A stretch of DNA of 25,008 nt from an uncultured Alphaproteobacteria bacterium (GTDB lineage Bacteria; Pseudomonadota; Alphaproteobacteria; RF32; CAG-239). The stretch covers positions 1 to 25,008 of the forward strand of contig CAJUKS010000016.1 in NCBI GenBank assembly GCA_910587405.1. The letters run 5' to 3'. The notes beneath the pieces are model-generated. The model searched no databases. It was given only the letters and a program-made list of their open reading frames with translations, and was not told the DNA's origin. Shown piece after piece: positions 14,068 through 21,690 of the stretch. The first letter of the stretch is position 1. Each line of letters starts with the position of its first letter. The position numbers were made by a program, and so were the translations under genes.

Positions 14068-15399
14068 ATGGCGGGACTGATACAGAATATTGAATTGTTC
14101 GGCGCCGATTTCCCGCGGCTGGAAGGACTGCGGGAAAAAGGCCGGGCGGCTTTCCGCCTGCCGACCCCGAAAACCGAGGCGTGGAAATATACCCGGCTGC
14201 ATACGCTGAAAGCCGAAGATTTTGCGGTACCGGCATCCAAATTTATTGCCGAGTTCGAAGACGAAAGCGGCGACGAGGATGCGGCTGAATCTTGTCATTG
14301 CGGCAAAGACGGCTGCGACGGACATCATTGCAACGGGCACTGTCACGGCCCCGATTGCCGTCTCGACTTGCCGTTTAACGCCTGGCAACTGCATTTTTAC
14401 AACGGGCAGTTCGTTCCGATATATCCGGCGCTGCCGCGCGGCGTCGAGGTAATGACGCTGATGGAAGCGCTGCTCAACGGTGAGGAAAATCATCTGCTGG
14501 GGAAATACATTGAGTTAAACGATTATCCGTTTGCGGCGTTAAACACCGCTTATCTGGAAGAAGGTTTGTTTATTCGCATCGGCCGGGGAGTCCGGCTTGA
14601 GCGGCCGCTGATGCTGATCAACCATACCGATTGCGGCGAAATCAACCAAATGACCCATATGCGCTTTCTGGTAGTGGCCGAAGAGGAAGCGGCGGCAGAT
14701 CTGTTGGAGTATTATCATTACAGCGGTGAGGCTAAGTCGCGTTATTTCAACAATATCGTCAGCGAAATTTATTTGGGCACGGGGGCGGTGTTGAATCATT
14801 GCAAGCTTCAGGACGAGGCTTTTAAGGCGGTGCATATTGCCCTGACGACGGTTCAGGTTCGCGGCGGCGGCGTTTATAACGGTTTTTGTCTGCAAAAGGG
14901 CGCCGACCTCGGCCGCAACGAAACCCGGGTACGGCTGGTCGATCGGGAGGCCAAAGCGGAGGTTAACGCGGCTTATGTCATGAACGGCTGGGCAACGCTG
15001 GACACCACCACCGATATTGAGCATCTGGCGGAGCGCACTTTTTCTTCCCAGTTGATCAAAGGCGTGGTCGGCGGGGAAGCCAAAGGCGTTTTCCAGGGAA
15101 AAATCCGTATTGCGCCCGATGCTCAGGAAACCGAAGGCCGGCAGCTGCATAAGGCGATTTTGCTGAGTGACAACGCCGAAGTCGACGTTAAGCCGGAGTT
15201 GGAAATTTATGCAGACAATGTCAAATGTTCGCACGGAGCCGCTTGCGGGGAACTGGATCAGGAACAGTTGTTTTATATGCGTTCGCGCGGGATCGGCGAA
15301 GACGAGGCCCGCCGGATTTTGATCGACGCCTATTTGGATGATGTGATCGGGCGGGTACAGAACCCCGAAATCCGCGAGTGGTTTCGCAGCCGGGTTTAA
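14068..15399 (+). CDS. sufD: Fe-S assembly scaffold subunit SufD with Cys/His-rich insertion
   Basis: The 443-residue SufD partners SufB and SufC. The N-terminal helical region (PTPKTEAWKYTRL, 32-44), the central beta-helix and the C-terminal CSHGAACGELDQEQLFY segment are typical. An unusual acidic and then metal-ligand-rich segment lies at about 62-98. It has six Cys (76, 78, 83, 88, 92, 97) and five His (77, 86, 87, 91, 93) within 22 residues, separating the N-terminal part from the normal domain that resumes at LPFNAWQLHF. Such a cluster could bind iron, zinc or another metal, or donate iron to the scaffold. I know of no such insertion in well-studied SufD proteins. The frame is open and continuous, so this is not a frameshift artefact. 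Confidence 0.95.
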   Translation: MAGLIQNIELFGADFPRLEGLREKGRAAFRLPTPKTEAWKYTRLHTLKAEDFAVPASKFIAEFEDESGDEDAAESCHCGKDGCDGHHCNGHCHGPDCRLDLPFNAWQLHFYNGQFVPIYPALPRGVEVMTLMEALLNGEENHLLGKYIELNDYPFAALNTAYLEEGLFIRIGRGVRLERPLMLINHTDCGEINQMTHMRFLVVAEEEAAADLLEYYHYSGEAKSRYFNNIVSEIYLGTGAVLNHCKLQDEAFKAVHIALTTVQVRGGGVYNGFCLQKGADLGRNETRVRLVDREAKAEVNAAYVMNGWATLDTTTDIEHLAERTFSSQLIKGVVGGEAKGVFQGKIRIAPDAQETEGRQLHKAILLSDNAEVDVKPELEIYADNVKCSHGAACGELDQEQLFYMRSRGIGEDEARRILIDAYLDDVIGRVQNPEIREWFRSRV

Positions 15400-15408
15400 G
15401 GAATGTAT

Positions 15409-16191
15409 ATGAAGACTTTTATCAGCAATCAGCAAGGCGAAAAAATTGCCGTCAGCGTCGAAGGGTTGGAACACTCGGGCAACCGGCGTTTGGCTTTTGT
15501 GCAGCACGGTTTGAGCGGGCACAAGGGACAGGTGATGGTGCGGCGCCCGCTTCAGGCGTTTGTCGACAACGGTTTTGTTGTCGTATCTTTCGATTCGCGG
15601 CACTCTTTCGGCGCCAGTGACGGAAGTCTGGAGTTTGCGACGCTGAGTTCGTTTGTCGAAGATCTGAAAACCGTAATCGATTGGGCGGCCCGACAGCCTT
15701 TTTATACCGAACCGTTTGCGCTCAGCGGCCATTCGTTGGGCGGCGGCAGCGTTTTGAAATATGCCGAAGATCATCCCGAACGGGTGAGTCTGCTGGTGCC
15801 GGTGGCAGCGATGGTCGGCGGAAAATATTTTGTACGTTCGCGCTTGTTAAACGAGCATGACAGTTACCGGCAATGGCAGCGTGAGGGACGAATTTACCGC
15901 GAAAACAAAAATCATCCCGAACTCAACGGCTGGTTGTCGTTTGACGTCGTGCGCGACATGCTGCGTTACGACCTGGTGCGTGACGCGTTTTTGATCAAAT
16001 GTCCGACGCTGGTGGTCACCGGCGATCAGGATCCTTCGTCCACTCTTTATAACAACAACAAATTGTTTGCCGGTTTGCAATGTCCCAAGCAAATGACTAT
16101 TTTAAAACAATGCGGACACTTGTATGAAAAACGCCATAACGGCAGCGATCTGTACCAAACCGTTCGCGCATGGGTAGAAGAAAATGTATGA
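15409..16191 (+). CDS. Alpha/beta hydrolase inside the suf operon
   Basis: The 260-residue protein has the alpha/beta-hydrolase nucleophile elbow GHSLGG (S109), an acidic residue in VTGDQDPSS (D206 or D208) and the catalytic His in KQCGHLYE (H237). The oxyanion region is VQHGLSGHKG (31-40). There is no signal peptide, so it is probably a cytoplasmic esterase, lipase-like or peptidase-like enzyme of unknown substrate. I prefer the second ATG (15409), because AAGGA lies six bases before it and only one base before the first. It lies between sufD and sufS, overlapping sufS by eight bases, so it must be co-expressed with the iron-sulfur genes. Confidence 0.85.
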   Translation: MKTFISNQQGEKIAVSVEGLEHSGNRRLAFVQHGLSGHKGQVMVRRPLQAFVDNGFVVVSFDSRHSFGASDGSLEFATLSSFVEDLKTVIDWAARQPFYTEPFALSGHSLGGGSVLKYAEDHPERVSLLVPVAAMVGGKYFVRSRLLNEHDSYRQWQREGRIYRENKNHPELNGWLSFDVVRDMLRYDLVRDAFLIKCPTLVVTGDQDPSSTLYNNNKLFAGLQCPKQMTILKQCGHLYEKRHNGSDLYQTVRAWVEENV

Positions 16192-17395
16192 TGTTTATGA
16201 AATAAGAAAAGATTTTCCCGAGCTTTTATTACCGGTTAACGACAAACCCAACACTTTTCTGGATACGGCGGCTTCGGCGCAAAAACCGCAAAAAGTGCTG
16301 GATCGAATGACCGATTTTTACCGTACCAGCTATTCCAACGTTCATCGCGGCGCCTATTATTTGTCCGAACAGGCCACCGCCGCTTATGAAAAAGCCCGGG
16401 AAACCGTGGCCGCTTTCCTCAATGCCGACAGTCGCGAGATTGTGTTTACGCGTTCGGCAACCGAAGGGATCAATCTGGTTGCCGCCAGTTGGGGGATGAA
16501 TAATCTTAAGGCCGGAGACGAGATTTTGCTTTCCGAAGCCGAGCATCATGCCAACCTGGTGCCTTGGCAGACAGTCCGCGACCGAACCGGCTGCAGCCTC
16601 AGGTTTTTTAAGCTGAACGATGACGGCAGTTATAATCCCGATCATTTTTACAATGCTCTGACGCCGCGGACGCGGCTGGTCGGCGTAGCCGGTATGTCCA
16701 ACGTGTTGGGCACCGTTTTTCCGGTTAAGCAAATAGCGGCGGCCGCTCATCGCTACGGCGCCCTGTGTTTGGTTGACGCCTGCCAGTCGGTGGTTCATCA
16801 GTCGGTGGATGTCCAAGAGATCGATTGCGATTTTTTGGCTTTTTCGGGACACAAAACTTACGGTCCGACCGGCATCGGCGTGTTGTACGGGAAATATGAA
16901 CTGCTGGCGGCGATGCCGCCTTATCAGACCGGCGGCGACATGGTTAGGAAAGTGACGCTTGAACATACCGATTTTGCCGAACCGCCCGCACGTTTTGAAG
17001 CCGGCACGCCGGCGATTGCCGAAGCGGTGGGGCTTGGCGAAGCTTTGAACTATATGAAGCGTCTGGGGTTGGAGAATATTGCCGCTCACGAAAAAGAACT
17101 GCTGAAATATGCCGATGCGCGGTTGGCTGAAATTCCCGAACTGAAAATTATCGGCACCGCACCGGAAAAAGGGGCGGTGATCGCTTTTGCTCTCGGAGAC
17201 ATTCATCCTCAGGATGTGGCTTTTGTTTTGGACAAGGAAGGCGTTGCGATCCGGACCGGACATCATTGTGCCGAACCGATTGTTACCCGGATGGGGTATA
17301 CTTCGCTGGCGCGGGCTTCGTTCGGACTGTATACCACCCGTGAAGACGTTGACCGCTTTGTGGCGGCCCTCAACAAAGCCAAGAGTTTTTTTTAG
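16184..17395 (+). CDS. sufS: Cysteine desulfurase SufS
   Basis: SufS uses pyridoxal phosphate to take sulfur from L-cysteine as a persulfide and hands it to SufE, for cluster building on SufBCD. The 403-residue, group II enzyme has the PLP lysine in AFSGHKTYGPTG (K224) and the catalytic Cys in RTGHHCAEP (C362). The normal N-terminus and full length are present. The start overlaps the hydrolase gene by eight bases. Its sulfur acceptor SufE is encoded about 4.3 kb downstream rather than in this operon. Confidence 0.98.
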   Translation: MYDVYEIRKDFPELLLPVNDKPNTFLDTAASAQKPQKVLDRMTDFYRTSYSNVHRGAYYLSEQATAAYEKARETVAAFLNADSREIVFTRSATEGINLVAASWGMNNLKAGDEILLSEAEHHANLVPWQTVRDRTGCSLRFFKLNDDGSYNPDHFYNALTPRTRLVGVAGMSNVLGTVFPVKQIAAAAHRYGALCLVDACQSVVHQSVDVQEIDCDFLAFSGHKTYGPTGIGVLYGKYELLAAMPPYQTGGDMVRKVTLEHTDFAEPPARFEAGTPAIAEAVGLGEALNYMKRLGLENIAAHEKELLKYADARLAEIPELKIIGTAPEKGAVIAFALGDIHPQDVAFVLDKEGVAIRTGHHCAEPIVTRMGYTSLARASFGLYTTREDVDRFVAALNKAKSFF

Positions 17396-17412
17396 GAAAG
17401 GAAAGACGTAAA

Positions 17413-17844
17413 ATGAGCGAAGACAAACCGGAGTTGTTGGGCGAAGATCAGGAAGCGCAGCTTTTGCAGGCGCTGGCAGCGCAGGCGCCGGCCGAAGAAT
17501 ATGTGGCGACGGCCGGGGAACCGTTGCCCGAAGGTGCTTTGACGGCATCCGGCGACGATATCGTCAATGCTCTGAAAAATGTCAGTGATCCCGAAATTCC
17601 GATCAATATTTATGATATGGGCTTTATTTATGACATTCGCCGTTTAAATAACGGCAACGTCGAAATAGACATGACACTGACCGCGCCGACCTGTCCGGTT
17701 GCGGGTATTTTACCGCAGCAGGCGGCGGATGCGGTGGCCGCCCTGTGCGGGGTCGGTCAGGTAACTGTCAAGGTGGTTTGGGAACCGGCCTGGACCCCGG
17801 AGCGGATGACGGAAGACGGCAAAGCGGTTCTGGAGCTGTTTTAG
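17413..17844 (+). CDS. sufT: SufT-like Fe-S assembly factor (DUF59/MIP18)
   Basis: The 143-residue product ends in a DUF59 domain (about 50-143) with the hallmarks SDPEIPINIYDMGFIYD (58-74) and LTAPTCPVAG (89-98, conserved C94). It carries an acidic, Ala-rich N-terminal extension of about 45 residues. SUF-associated DUF59 proteins help in cluster maturation or transfer. It follows sufS by 17 bp with AGGAAAGG as ribosome site, and is the last gene of the operon. No clear terminator follows. Confidence 0.93.
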   Translation: MSEDKPELLGEDQEAQLLQALAAQAPAEEYVATAGEPLPEGALTASGDDIVNALKNVSDPEIPINIYDMGFIYDIRRLNNGNVEIDMTLTAPTCPVAGILPQQAADAVAALCGVGQVTVKVVWEPAWTPERMTEDGKAVLELF

Positions 17845-17880
17845 CGCCGGAGACGAATTTTGCCTGGCCAAGGGAGGCCC

Positions 17881-18273
17881 TCATTTGGAAATCGGCGTCA
17901 TATAAAGATTGACCTCTTCATCCAACAAATACACTCTGTCGGTGAGCAGATCGATAAGCAAATGACCGAGATAATTCCACAAACTGACAGCACGGCCGAG
18001 AGGTTGTCGGATCGGTACATAGCCTTCTTTAGAAGCTTCAATGATATATTCCTCCGAAGAGACGCTGCCGCTGCGAAATATCCCGAGAGGCAGAACCGTC
18101 GGTGTCTGCCCCTCGCAGACTAGACGGCCGCGACGGTTAAAAACCCGGATATCCGCTTTTTCAACATTCGACTGAACCGGAATGTTTTGAACGTCGTCAT
18201 GCATAATTGTTGTGCAGGACGAGAGCAGAATACAAATTACACCGCCGCAGATCAGAATTGATATTTTATTCAT
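17881..18273 (-). CDS. PEGA-like lipoprotein
   Basis: The 130-residue product begins with a lipoprotein signal peptide and lipobox LSSC (C20), so it should be anchored in the outer or inner membrane facing the periplasm. The mature part starts CTTIMHDDVQNIPVQSN. It continues with a small beta domain (ADIRVFNRRGRLVCEGQTP, then IIEASKEGYVPIRQPL), typical of PEGA-like surface domains, and ends with a hydrophobic stretch near LWNYLGHLLIDLLTDRVYLL. The ribosome site AAGGAA stands before the ATG. A terminator lies only 29 bp upstream of the start codon, too close for an independent promoter. Expression probably needs read-through of a regulated leader (18303-18481). Confidence 0.8.
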   Translation of the reverse strand: MNKISILICGGVICILLSSCTTIMHDDVQNIPVQSNVEKADIRVFNRRGRLVCEGQTPTVLPLGIFRSGSVSSEEYIIEASKEGYVPIRQPLGRAVSLWNYLGHLLIDLLTDRVYLLDEEVNLYMTPISK

Positions 18274-18302
18274 TTTCGAACTTTCCTTTTGTTTTTTAAG
18301 TT

Positions 18303-18332
18303 AAAACAAAACCCGCCGAAAAGTCAGGCGGG
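18303..18332 (-). terminator. Terminator in the lipoprotein leader
   Basis: CCCGCC (18312-18317) and GGCGGG (18327-18332) pair around a nine-base loop. On the minus strand they are followed by TTTTGTTTT. It stands before, not after, the gene, so it can act as an attenuator. The three outer G residues of the right arm (18330-18332) are also part of an alternative pairing. Confidence 0.75.
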
Positions 18333-18481
18333 CGGATGTTCGAAAAACACTATTCTTCTGAAATGGCTCGGCTTATTGAGCACATAGCCGTATTTAGCCG
18401 ACATCCGCCCCGAGGCAAGAAGTCGGCACATTTTTTCAAGTCGCATGCCACGACTAGAAGAATAAAGGGTTTTCGACGCCC
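18303..18481 (-). promoter_or_regulatory. Candidate riboswitch-like or attenuator leader
   Basis: On the minus strand several paired elements can be drawn, listed by plus-strand positions. P1 pairs 18456-18464 (TATTCTTCT in RNA sense) with 18351-18359, a perfect 9 bp. It encloses three hairpins: P2 (18439-18443 with 18451-18455), P3 (18397-18402 with 18422-18427) and P4 (18369-18373 with 18386-18390). A perfect 10-bp alternative pairs 18401-18410 (GGGCGGATGT in RNA sense) with 18330-18339. This crosses P1, touches P3 and takes three bases of the terminator arm. P1 would thus leave the terminator free (off), and the alternative would break it (on). I recognise no known riboswitch class, and the ligand is unknown. 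A 41-codon frame ending in the terminator loop is a competing explanation. Confidence 0.5.
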
Positions 18482-18511
18482 TGAATATGACAATGCATAT
18501 CCGTGTCACAA
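18482..18511 (-). promoter_or_regulatory. Weak candidate promoter for the leader
   Basis: TTGTGA (18506-18511) and TATTCA (18482-18487) on the minus strand are 18 bp apart, which would start the RNA near 18475, just before P1. The match is moderate. Confidence 0.3.
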
Positions 18512-18595
18512 ATTAGCGGTTAAAAGGAGAAATGTAAAGCAGATTTTAAGCACGGCGTTTTTTGTGCCCGACCGCACTCATTACACAGAAAGTAT

Positions 18596-18624
18596 TTGCC
18601 AAATTTGTCTAACTTTGTTATCAT
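18596..18624 (+). promoter_or_regulatory. Promoter of the antiporter gene
   Basis: TTGCCA (18596-18601), a 17-bp spacer and TATCAT (18619-18624) predict a start near 18631 and a leader of about 60 nt. Confidence 0.55.
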
Positions 18625-18690
18625 AAGTTTCACTGAAATTTATTATGCCTATTATCTTAATCTGAAAATAAACACATAAATGAAAAGAAT

Positions 18691-19647
18691 ATGATGACAT
18701 CGATTTTTTTGATATTGGCAGGTTTTGTTCTGTTGATATCCGGCGCCGACATTATTGTCAAAGGTTCGGTTGCCATGGCGAACAAGTTGAGGATTCCGCC
18801 ATTGATCGTCGGTTTGACGGTTGTTGCTTTCGGAACCTCGGCGCCCGAATTTGTCGTCAGCATCACGTCGGCCCTGCAAGGCGCGGAAGGTTTGGTGCTG
18901 GGTAATGTCGTGGGATCGAACATCGCCAACATTCTGCTTATTTTGGGCGGAACGGCGGTTATTTTTCCGATTGCAGTCAAGCGTCGGGCGTTTTTTCGCG
19001 ATTATGGCTTTTTGTTGACGGTAACGATCACTTTTATTGCCTTTGCTCTGACCGGTGTCTTTGTACGCTGGATGGGACTTGTCATGCTGTTGATGTTGGC
19101 AGCGTTTATCGTTTTCAACTATCGCAGTTCCAAAAGTGACCGCGAAGCACCGGGTGCAGAGAGCCAAAGCCCGTGGGCAGCCAAAAGCTGGTGGTTTGTT
19201 TCATCGGCGACTGTTTTGGGATTGGGCGGCATTGTTTACGGTGCCGATCTGCTGGTTGACGGGGCGGTTCGCATTGCACAGGCGTTCGGCGTTTCGGAAG
19301 AAATCATCGGGTTGACGATCATTGCTTTCGGCACCTCGCTGCCTGAGCTGGCAACCTCCGGAATGGCGGCGTTTCGCAAACAAAGCGATCTTGCGATAGG
19401 CAATGTCCTCGGTTCCAACATCTGGAATATCGTGTTTATCATGGGTGCAGCCGCAACCATTACCGACGTTGAGGTTCCGCAGCAGTTTGTCCGCTATGAC
19501 ATGTGGGTGATGCTCGCGGCTACCGTGGTGTTGCTGCCGTTGGTTTACCGCCGCAACAAAATAACCCGGACCGCCGGCGTTTTGTTTGTTGCCGTGTACA
19601 TCGCTTATCTGGCGTCGCAGATTTTGATTTCGCGCGGAATTTGGTAA
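18691..19647 (+). CDS. Calcium/sodium antiporter (CaCA, YrbG-like)
   Basis: The 318-residue inner-membrane protein has about ten helices with the internal duplication typical of the CaCA family. Alpha-1 repeat: VAFGTSAPEFVVS and LGNVVGSNIANILLILG. Alpha-2 repeat: IAFGTSLPELATSG and IGNVLGSNIWNIVFIMG. The acidic residues in the two GTS-PE motifs bind the cation. It should exchange Ca2+ (or K+) for Na+ across the membrane. The start could be 18691 or the adjacent ATG at 18694; the ribosome site is weak (GAAAAGAA). It has its own promoter and a strong terminator, so it forms a single-gene unit. Confidence 0.93.
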   Translation: MMTSIFLILAGFVLLISGADIIVKGSVAMANKLRIPPLIVGLTVVAFGTSAPEFVVSITSALQGAEGLVLGNVVGSNIANILLILGGTAVIFPIAVKRRAFFRDYGFLLTVTITFIAFALTGVFVRWMGLVMLLMLAAFIVFNYRSSKSDREAPGAESQSPWAAKSWWFVSSATVLGLGGIVYGADLLVDGAVRIAQAFGVSEEIIGLTIIAFGTSLPELATSGMAAFRKQSDLAIGNVLGSNIWNIVFIMGAAATITDVEVPQQFVRYDMWVMLAATVVLLPLVYRRNKITRTAGVLFVAVYIAYLASQILISRGIW

Positions 19648-19663
19648 ACAGGATGTATGTGTG

Positions 19664-19694
19664 AAAAAGAGCCGGTATAAAACCGGCTCTTTTT
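19664..19694. terminator. Bidirectional intrinsic terminator
   Basis: AAAAAGAGCCGGT and ACCGGCTCTTTTT pair perfectly around an ATAAA loop. It serves the rightward antiporter and, on the other strand, the leftward M20 gene. The GC core is the same as that of the terminator at 123-144. Confidence 0.95.
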
Positions 19695-19733
19695 GTTTTG
19701 GTGATTTTGGGGCAGCGAACGGATAAAGAGAAC

Positions 19734-20837
19734 TCATATTTTGCCGGCAATAAAGGCATCGATATATTTCTTTTCAATTTCCAGCAATTGCTCAACCGAG
19801 TCGAGTTCGACATATTCGCGGTCGCCGTGAGCGTTCTCGCCGTTGACGCTGTGCATGACGATCACCGAACGATCGGAAAACATCCGGGCGTCGGTGCCGC
19901 CGCACATTTGTGAAATTTTAAGCGGACGGCCGACGGTTTGGGCGGCAATTTCCCTGTAGGCGGCAATTTCCGGACAATCGGCGTTCATATACACGCCGCG
20001 GCTGCATAACAGAATTTCGTACTTGCAACCAAATTGCCGGGTGGTTTCCCGGAGTTTTTGTTCCAGCTGCGGCAGAGATATTTTTTCGGTAAGCCTGAAG
20101 TTGACCAGCGCTTCCGCTTGTGCCGGTACCATATTGTATGTTGTCGGCGAATTGAAGGCGGTAACCACCATCGTGTCCACCCAAATGCTTTCGGGACGGG
20201 TTTGTCCTTTTTCAAACCGGGTAAAGTTTTTTTCCAACTCGGCCAGACAGTCGGTCAGGCGGGTGACGGCGTTAATGCCGTCCCAGGGGCGGGAACTGTG
20301 GGCGTTTTCGCCGACGGCGCTTATTTTGACCGTCACCGGGTGCTTGGCTTTGTCGCACAGCGTGTCAAGGCTGCCGGCGTCGGTATCAAAGACGATTCGC
20401 GCTTCAATCGGCTGTTTTTTAACCAACGCCTTAATGCCGTTGCTGGAAGTTTCTTCATCGGTGGTGATCAGGACGCCGAAGCGGATGTTCTTGTCCATTG
20501 CATAAGCCAGTGCGGCCAGATTGACGGCAACCGACGATTTCATGTCGAGCGCGCCGCGTGCATACAGACGGCCGTTTTCCGTTCTGGGTACAAAAAGATT
20601 TTGAGTTGCCGGGACAACATCCAAATGTCCCACCGTCAGAATATCAAACTGCTCGCCCGGACAGTTGGCAAGCAACAGAACAGGATCGGCGCCTTCAAAG
20701 TTAAATTCGCGGATGAGCGCTCCCTGCGGTGCCAGCTCGTTTTTAACCAGATCGACAATCCGGCGGATCTGGGTACAGTCTCCCGAAATGCTGGGAATTT
20801 GGACCAGCCTGAGGATATTGTCAACGAGAGGCTTCAT
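19734..20837 (-). CDS. M20-family metallopeptidase/deacylase (ArgE/DapE-like)
   Basis: The 367-residue protein has the M20 zinc and catalytic residues: GHLDVVP (H71, D73), RGALDMKSS (D98), TTDEET (E128, E129), DTDAG (D153) and the C-terminal NGENAHGDREY. GGTDAR is also present. Family members remove acyl or succinyl groups from amino acids (ArgE, DapE) or cleave dipeptides; I cannot fix which. The ATG at 20837 is preferred over a TTG 15 bases upstream because neither has a strong ribosome site and the ATG product begins like its relatives. It overlaps the upstream GNAT gene by 17 bp and is therefore co-transcribed and probably coupled to it. Confidence 0.9.
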   Translation of the reverse strand: MKPLVDNILRLVQIPSISGDCTQIRRIVDLVKNELAPQGALIREFNFEGADPVLLLANCPGEQFDILTVGHLDVVPATQNLFVPRTENGRLYARGALDMKSSVAVNLAALAYAMDKNIRFGVLITTDEETSSNGIKALVKKQPIEARIVFDTDAGSLDTLCDKAKHPVTVKISAVGENAHSSRPWDGINAVTRLTDCLAELEKNFTRFEKGQTRPESIWVDTMVVTAFNSPTTYNMVPAQAEALVNFRLTEKISLPQLEQKLRETTRQFGCKYEILLCSRGVYMNADCPEIAAYREIAAQTVGRPLKISQMCGGTDARMFSDRSVIVMHSVNGENAHGDREYVELDSVEQLLEIEKKYIDAFIAGKI

Positions 20838-21555
20838 GGTTTCTTTGGTCAAATACGGTTACGAAAGTTTGTTTCATTTGCCGTCGCAATCGCAGGTGTT
20901 CCAACGCGTTGTCAATTCCGGTATGGGCGATGTGAACGTCGCTGATGCAAAAAACGGTGTGGCCGTCTTCTTTTTTCAGGATATGGTCAAAGTCTTTGGT
21001 TTGGGCAAAAGGGGCAAAGCCGAGTTTTTGGTAAAAGTTTTTGGCGTTGGTGTTGTTGGCATTGTATTCGATAATCAGATTTTGATAGCCCAGTTTTTTC
21101 AATTCGGGAACCGTTTGTTCAAACAGAAGGGTACCCAAACCGTGATGTTGCACTTGCGGATCGAGGTAAATCTGATTGACAATCAGAGTTTTGTCGTTTA
21201 ATTCGACTTCGCGGTCAAAACGGATTTTGCGGCACCAGGCAAATTCAAAACCGTCAAGATAGCCTTTTTCCACTTCCTGAGCCTGCCGGTCTTCGGGGCG
21301 GGTATAATATTCGGGGATTGCCGAATAGCGGATAAAGCCGCGCGGCACGTCATTAACCTGCAGCACCGCCACCAGCGACTGTTGATCTTCGGCCATTTTC
21401 CACAGTTTTTTGATGAAATAGCCCCGGGTATAGAGAGCCATTTCCTGCTCGGACTTGTAGTCGGCGGACAGTTTGTTGTAAGAACGCTGATAGGCTTCGG
21501 CCAGAGGCAAAATCATGCTCAGGCGTTTTTCGAGGCTGCGGATTGATATTTTCAT
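20821..21555 (-). CDS. GNAT-family N-acetyltransferase
   Basis: The 244-residue product has a GNAT core near residues 125-195: the beta4 strand and acetyl-CoA loop VNQIYLDPQVQHHGLGTLLF (Q/R-x-x-G-x-G/A form), then IIEYNANNTNAKNFYQKLGF. It acetylates a small molecule or protein amine; the N-terminal 110 residues and the C-terminal tail may set substrate choice. I chose the ATG at 21555 because AAAGG lies six bases upstream; a 12-residue longer frame lacks a ribosome site. Paired with an M20 deacylase, it may act on the same acyl-amino-acid metabolism, but that is inference. Confidence 0.9.
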   Translation of the reverse strand: MKISIRSLEKRLSMILPLAEAYQRSYNKLSADYKSEQEMALYTRGYFIKKLWKMAEDQQSLVAVLQVNDVPRGFIRYSAIPEYYTRPEDRQAQEVEKGYLDGFEFAWCRKIRFDREVELNDKTLIVNQIYLDPQVQHHGLGTLLFEQTVPELKKLGYQNLIIEYNANNTNAKNFYQKLGFAPFAQTKDFDHILKKEDGHTVFCISDVHIAHTGIDNALEHLRLRRQMKQTFVTVFDQRNHEASR

Positions 21556-21593
21556 CGGAAACCTTTGGGTTGACGGGTTAAAATTTTGCAAAA

Positions 21594-21621
21594 ATTATAT
21601 ATGATTCTATGGGTGAGTCAA
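21594..21621 (-). promoter_or_regulatory. Promoter of the GNAT-M20 operon
   Basis: TTGACT (21616-21621), a 16-bp spacer and a perfect TATAAT (21594-21599) on the minus strand give a leader of about 32 nt. I saw no equally clear promoter for the divergent sufE. Confidence 0.65.
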
Positions 21622-21690
21622 ATACTAATTAAAAAAAGATAGACCTTTAACCCGATTAATGATACAAAACGAAAGAGAAGAGGACAGATC

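Noticed and set aside
14539..15774. 411-residue frame antisense to sufD
   Set aside because: It lies wholly opposite strongly supported genes and has no ribosome site or domain; it is a by-product of their codon bias.
16229..17548. 439-residue frame antisense to sufS
   Set aside because: It overlaps sufS and the SufT-like gene throughout and shows no recognisable domain or start signal.
18327..18449. 41-codon leftward frame beginning MRLEKMCRLL
   Set aside because: It ends within the terminator loop and has no Shine-Dalgarno. The long complementary segments fit an RNA structure better, though I keep it as a competing explanation.
18336..18626. 96-residue rightward frame before the antiporter
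   Set aside because: It has Arg/Lys-rich random-looking composition and no proper ribosome site, and it overlaps the structured leader and the antiporter promoter.
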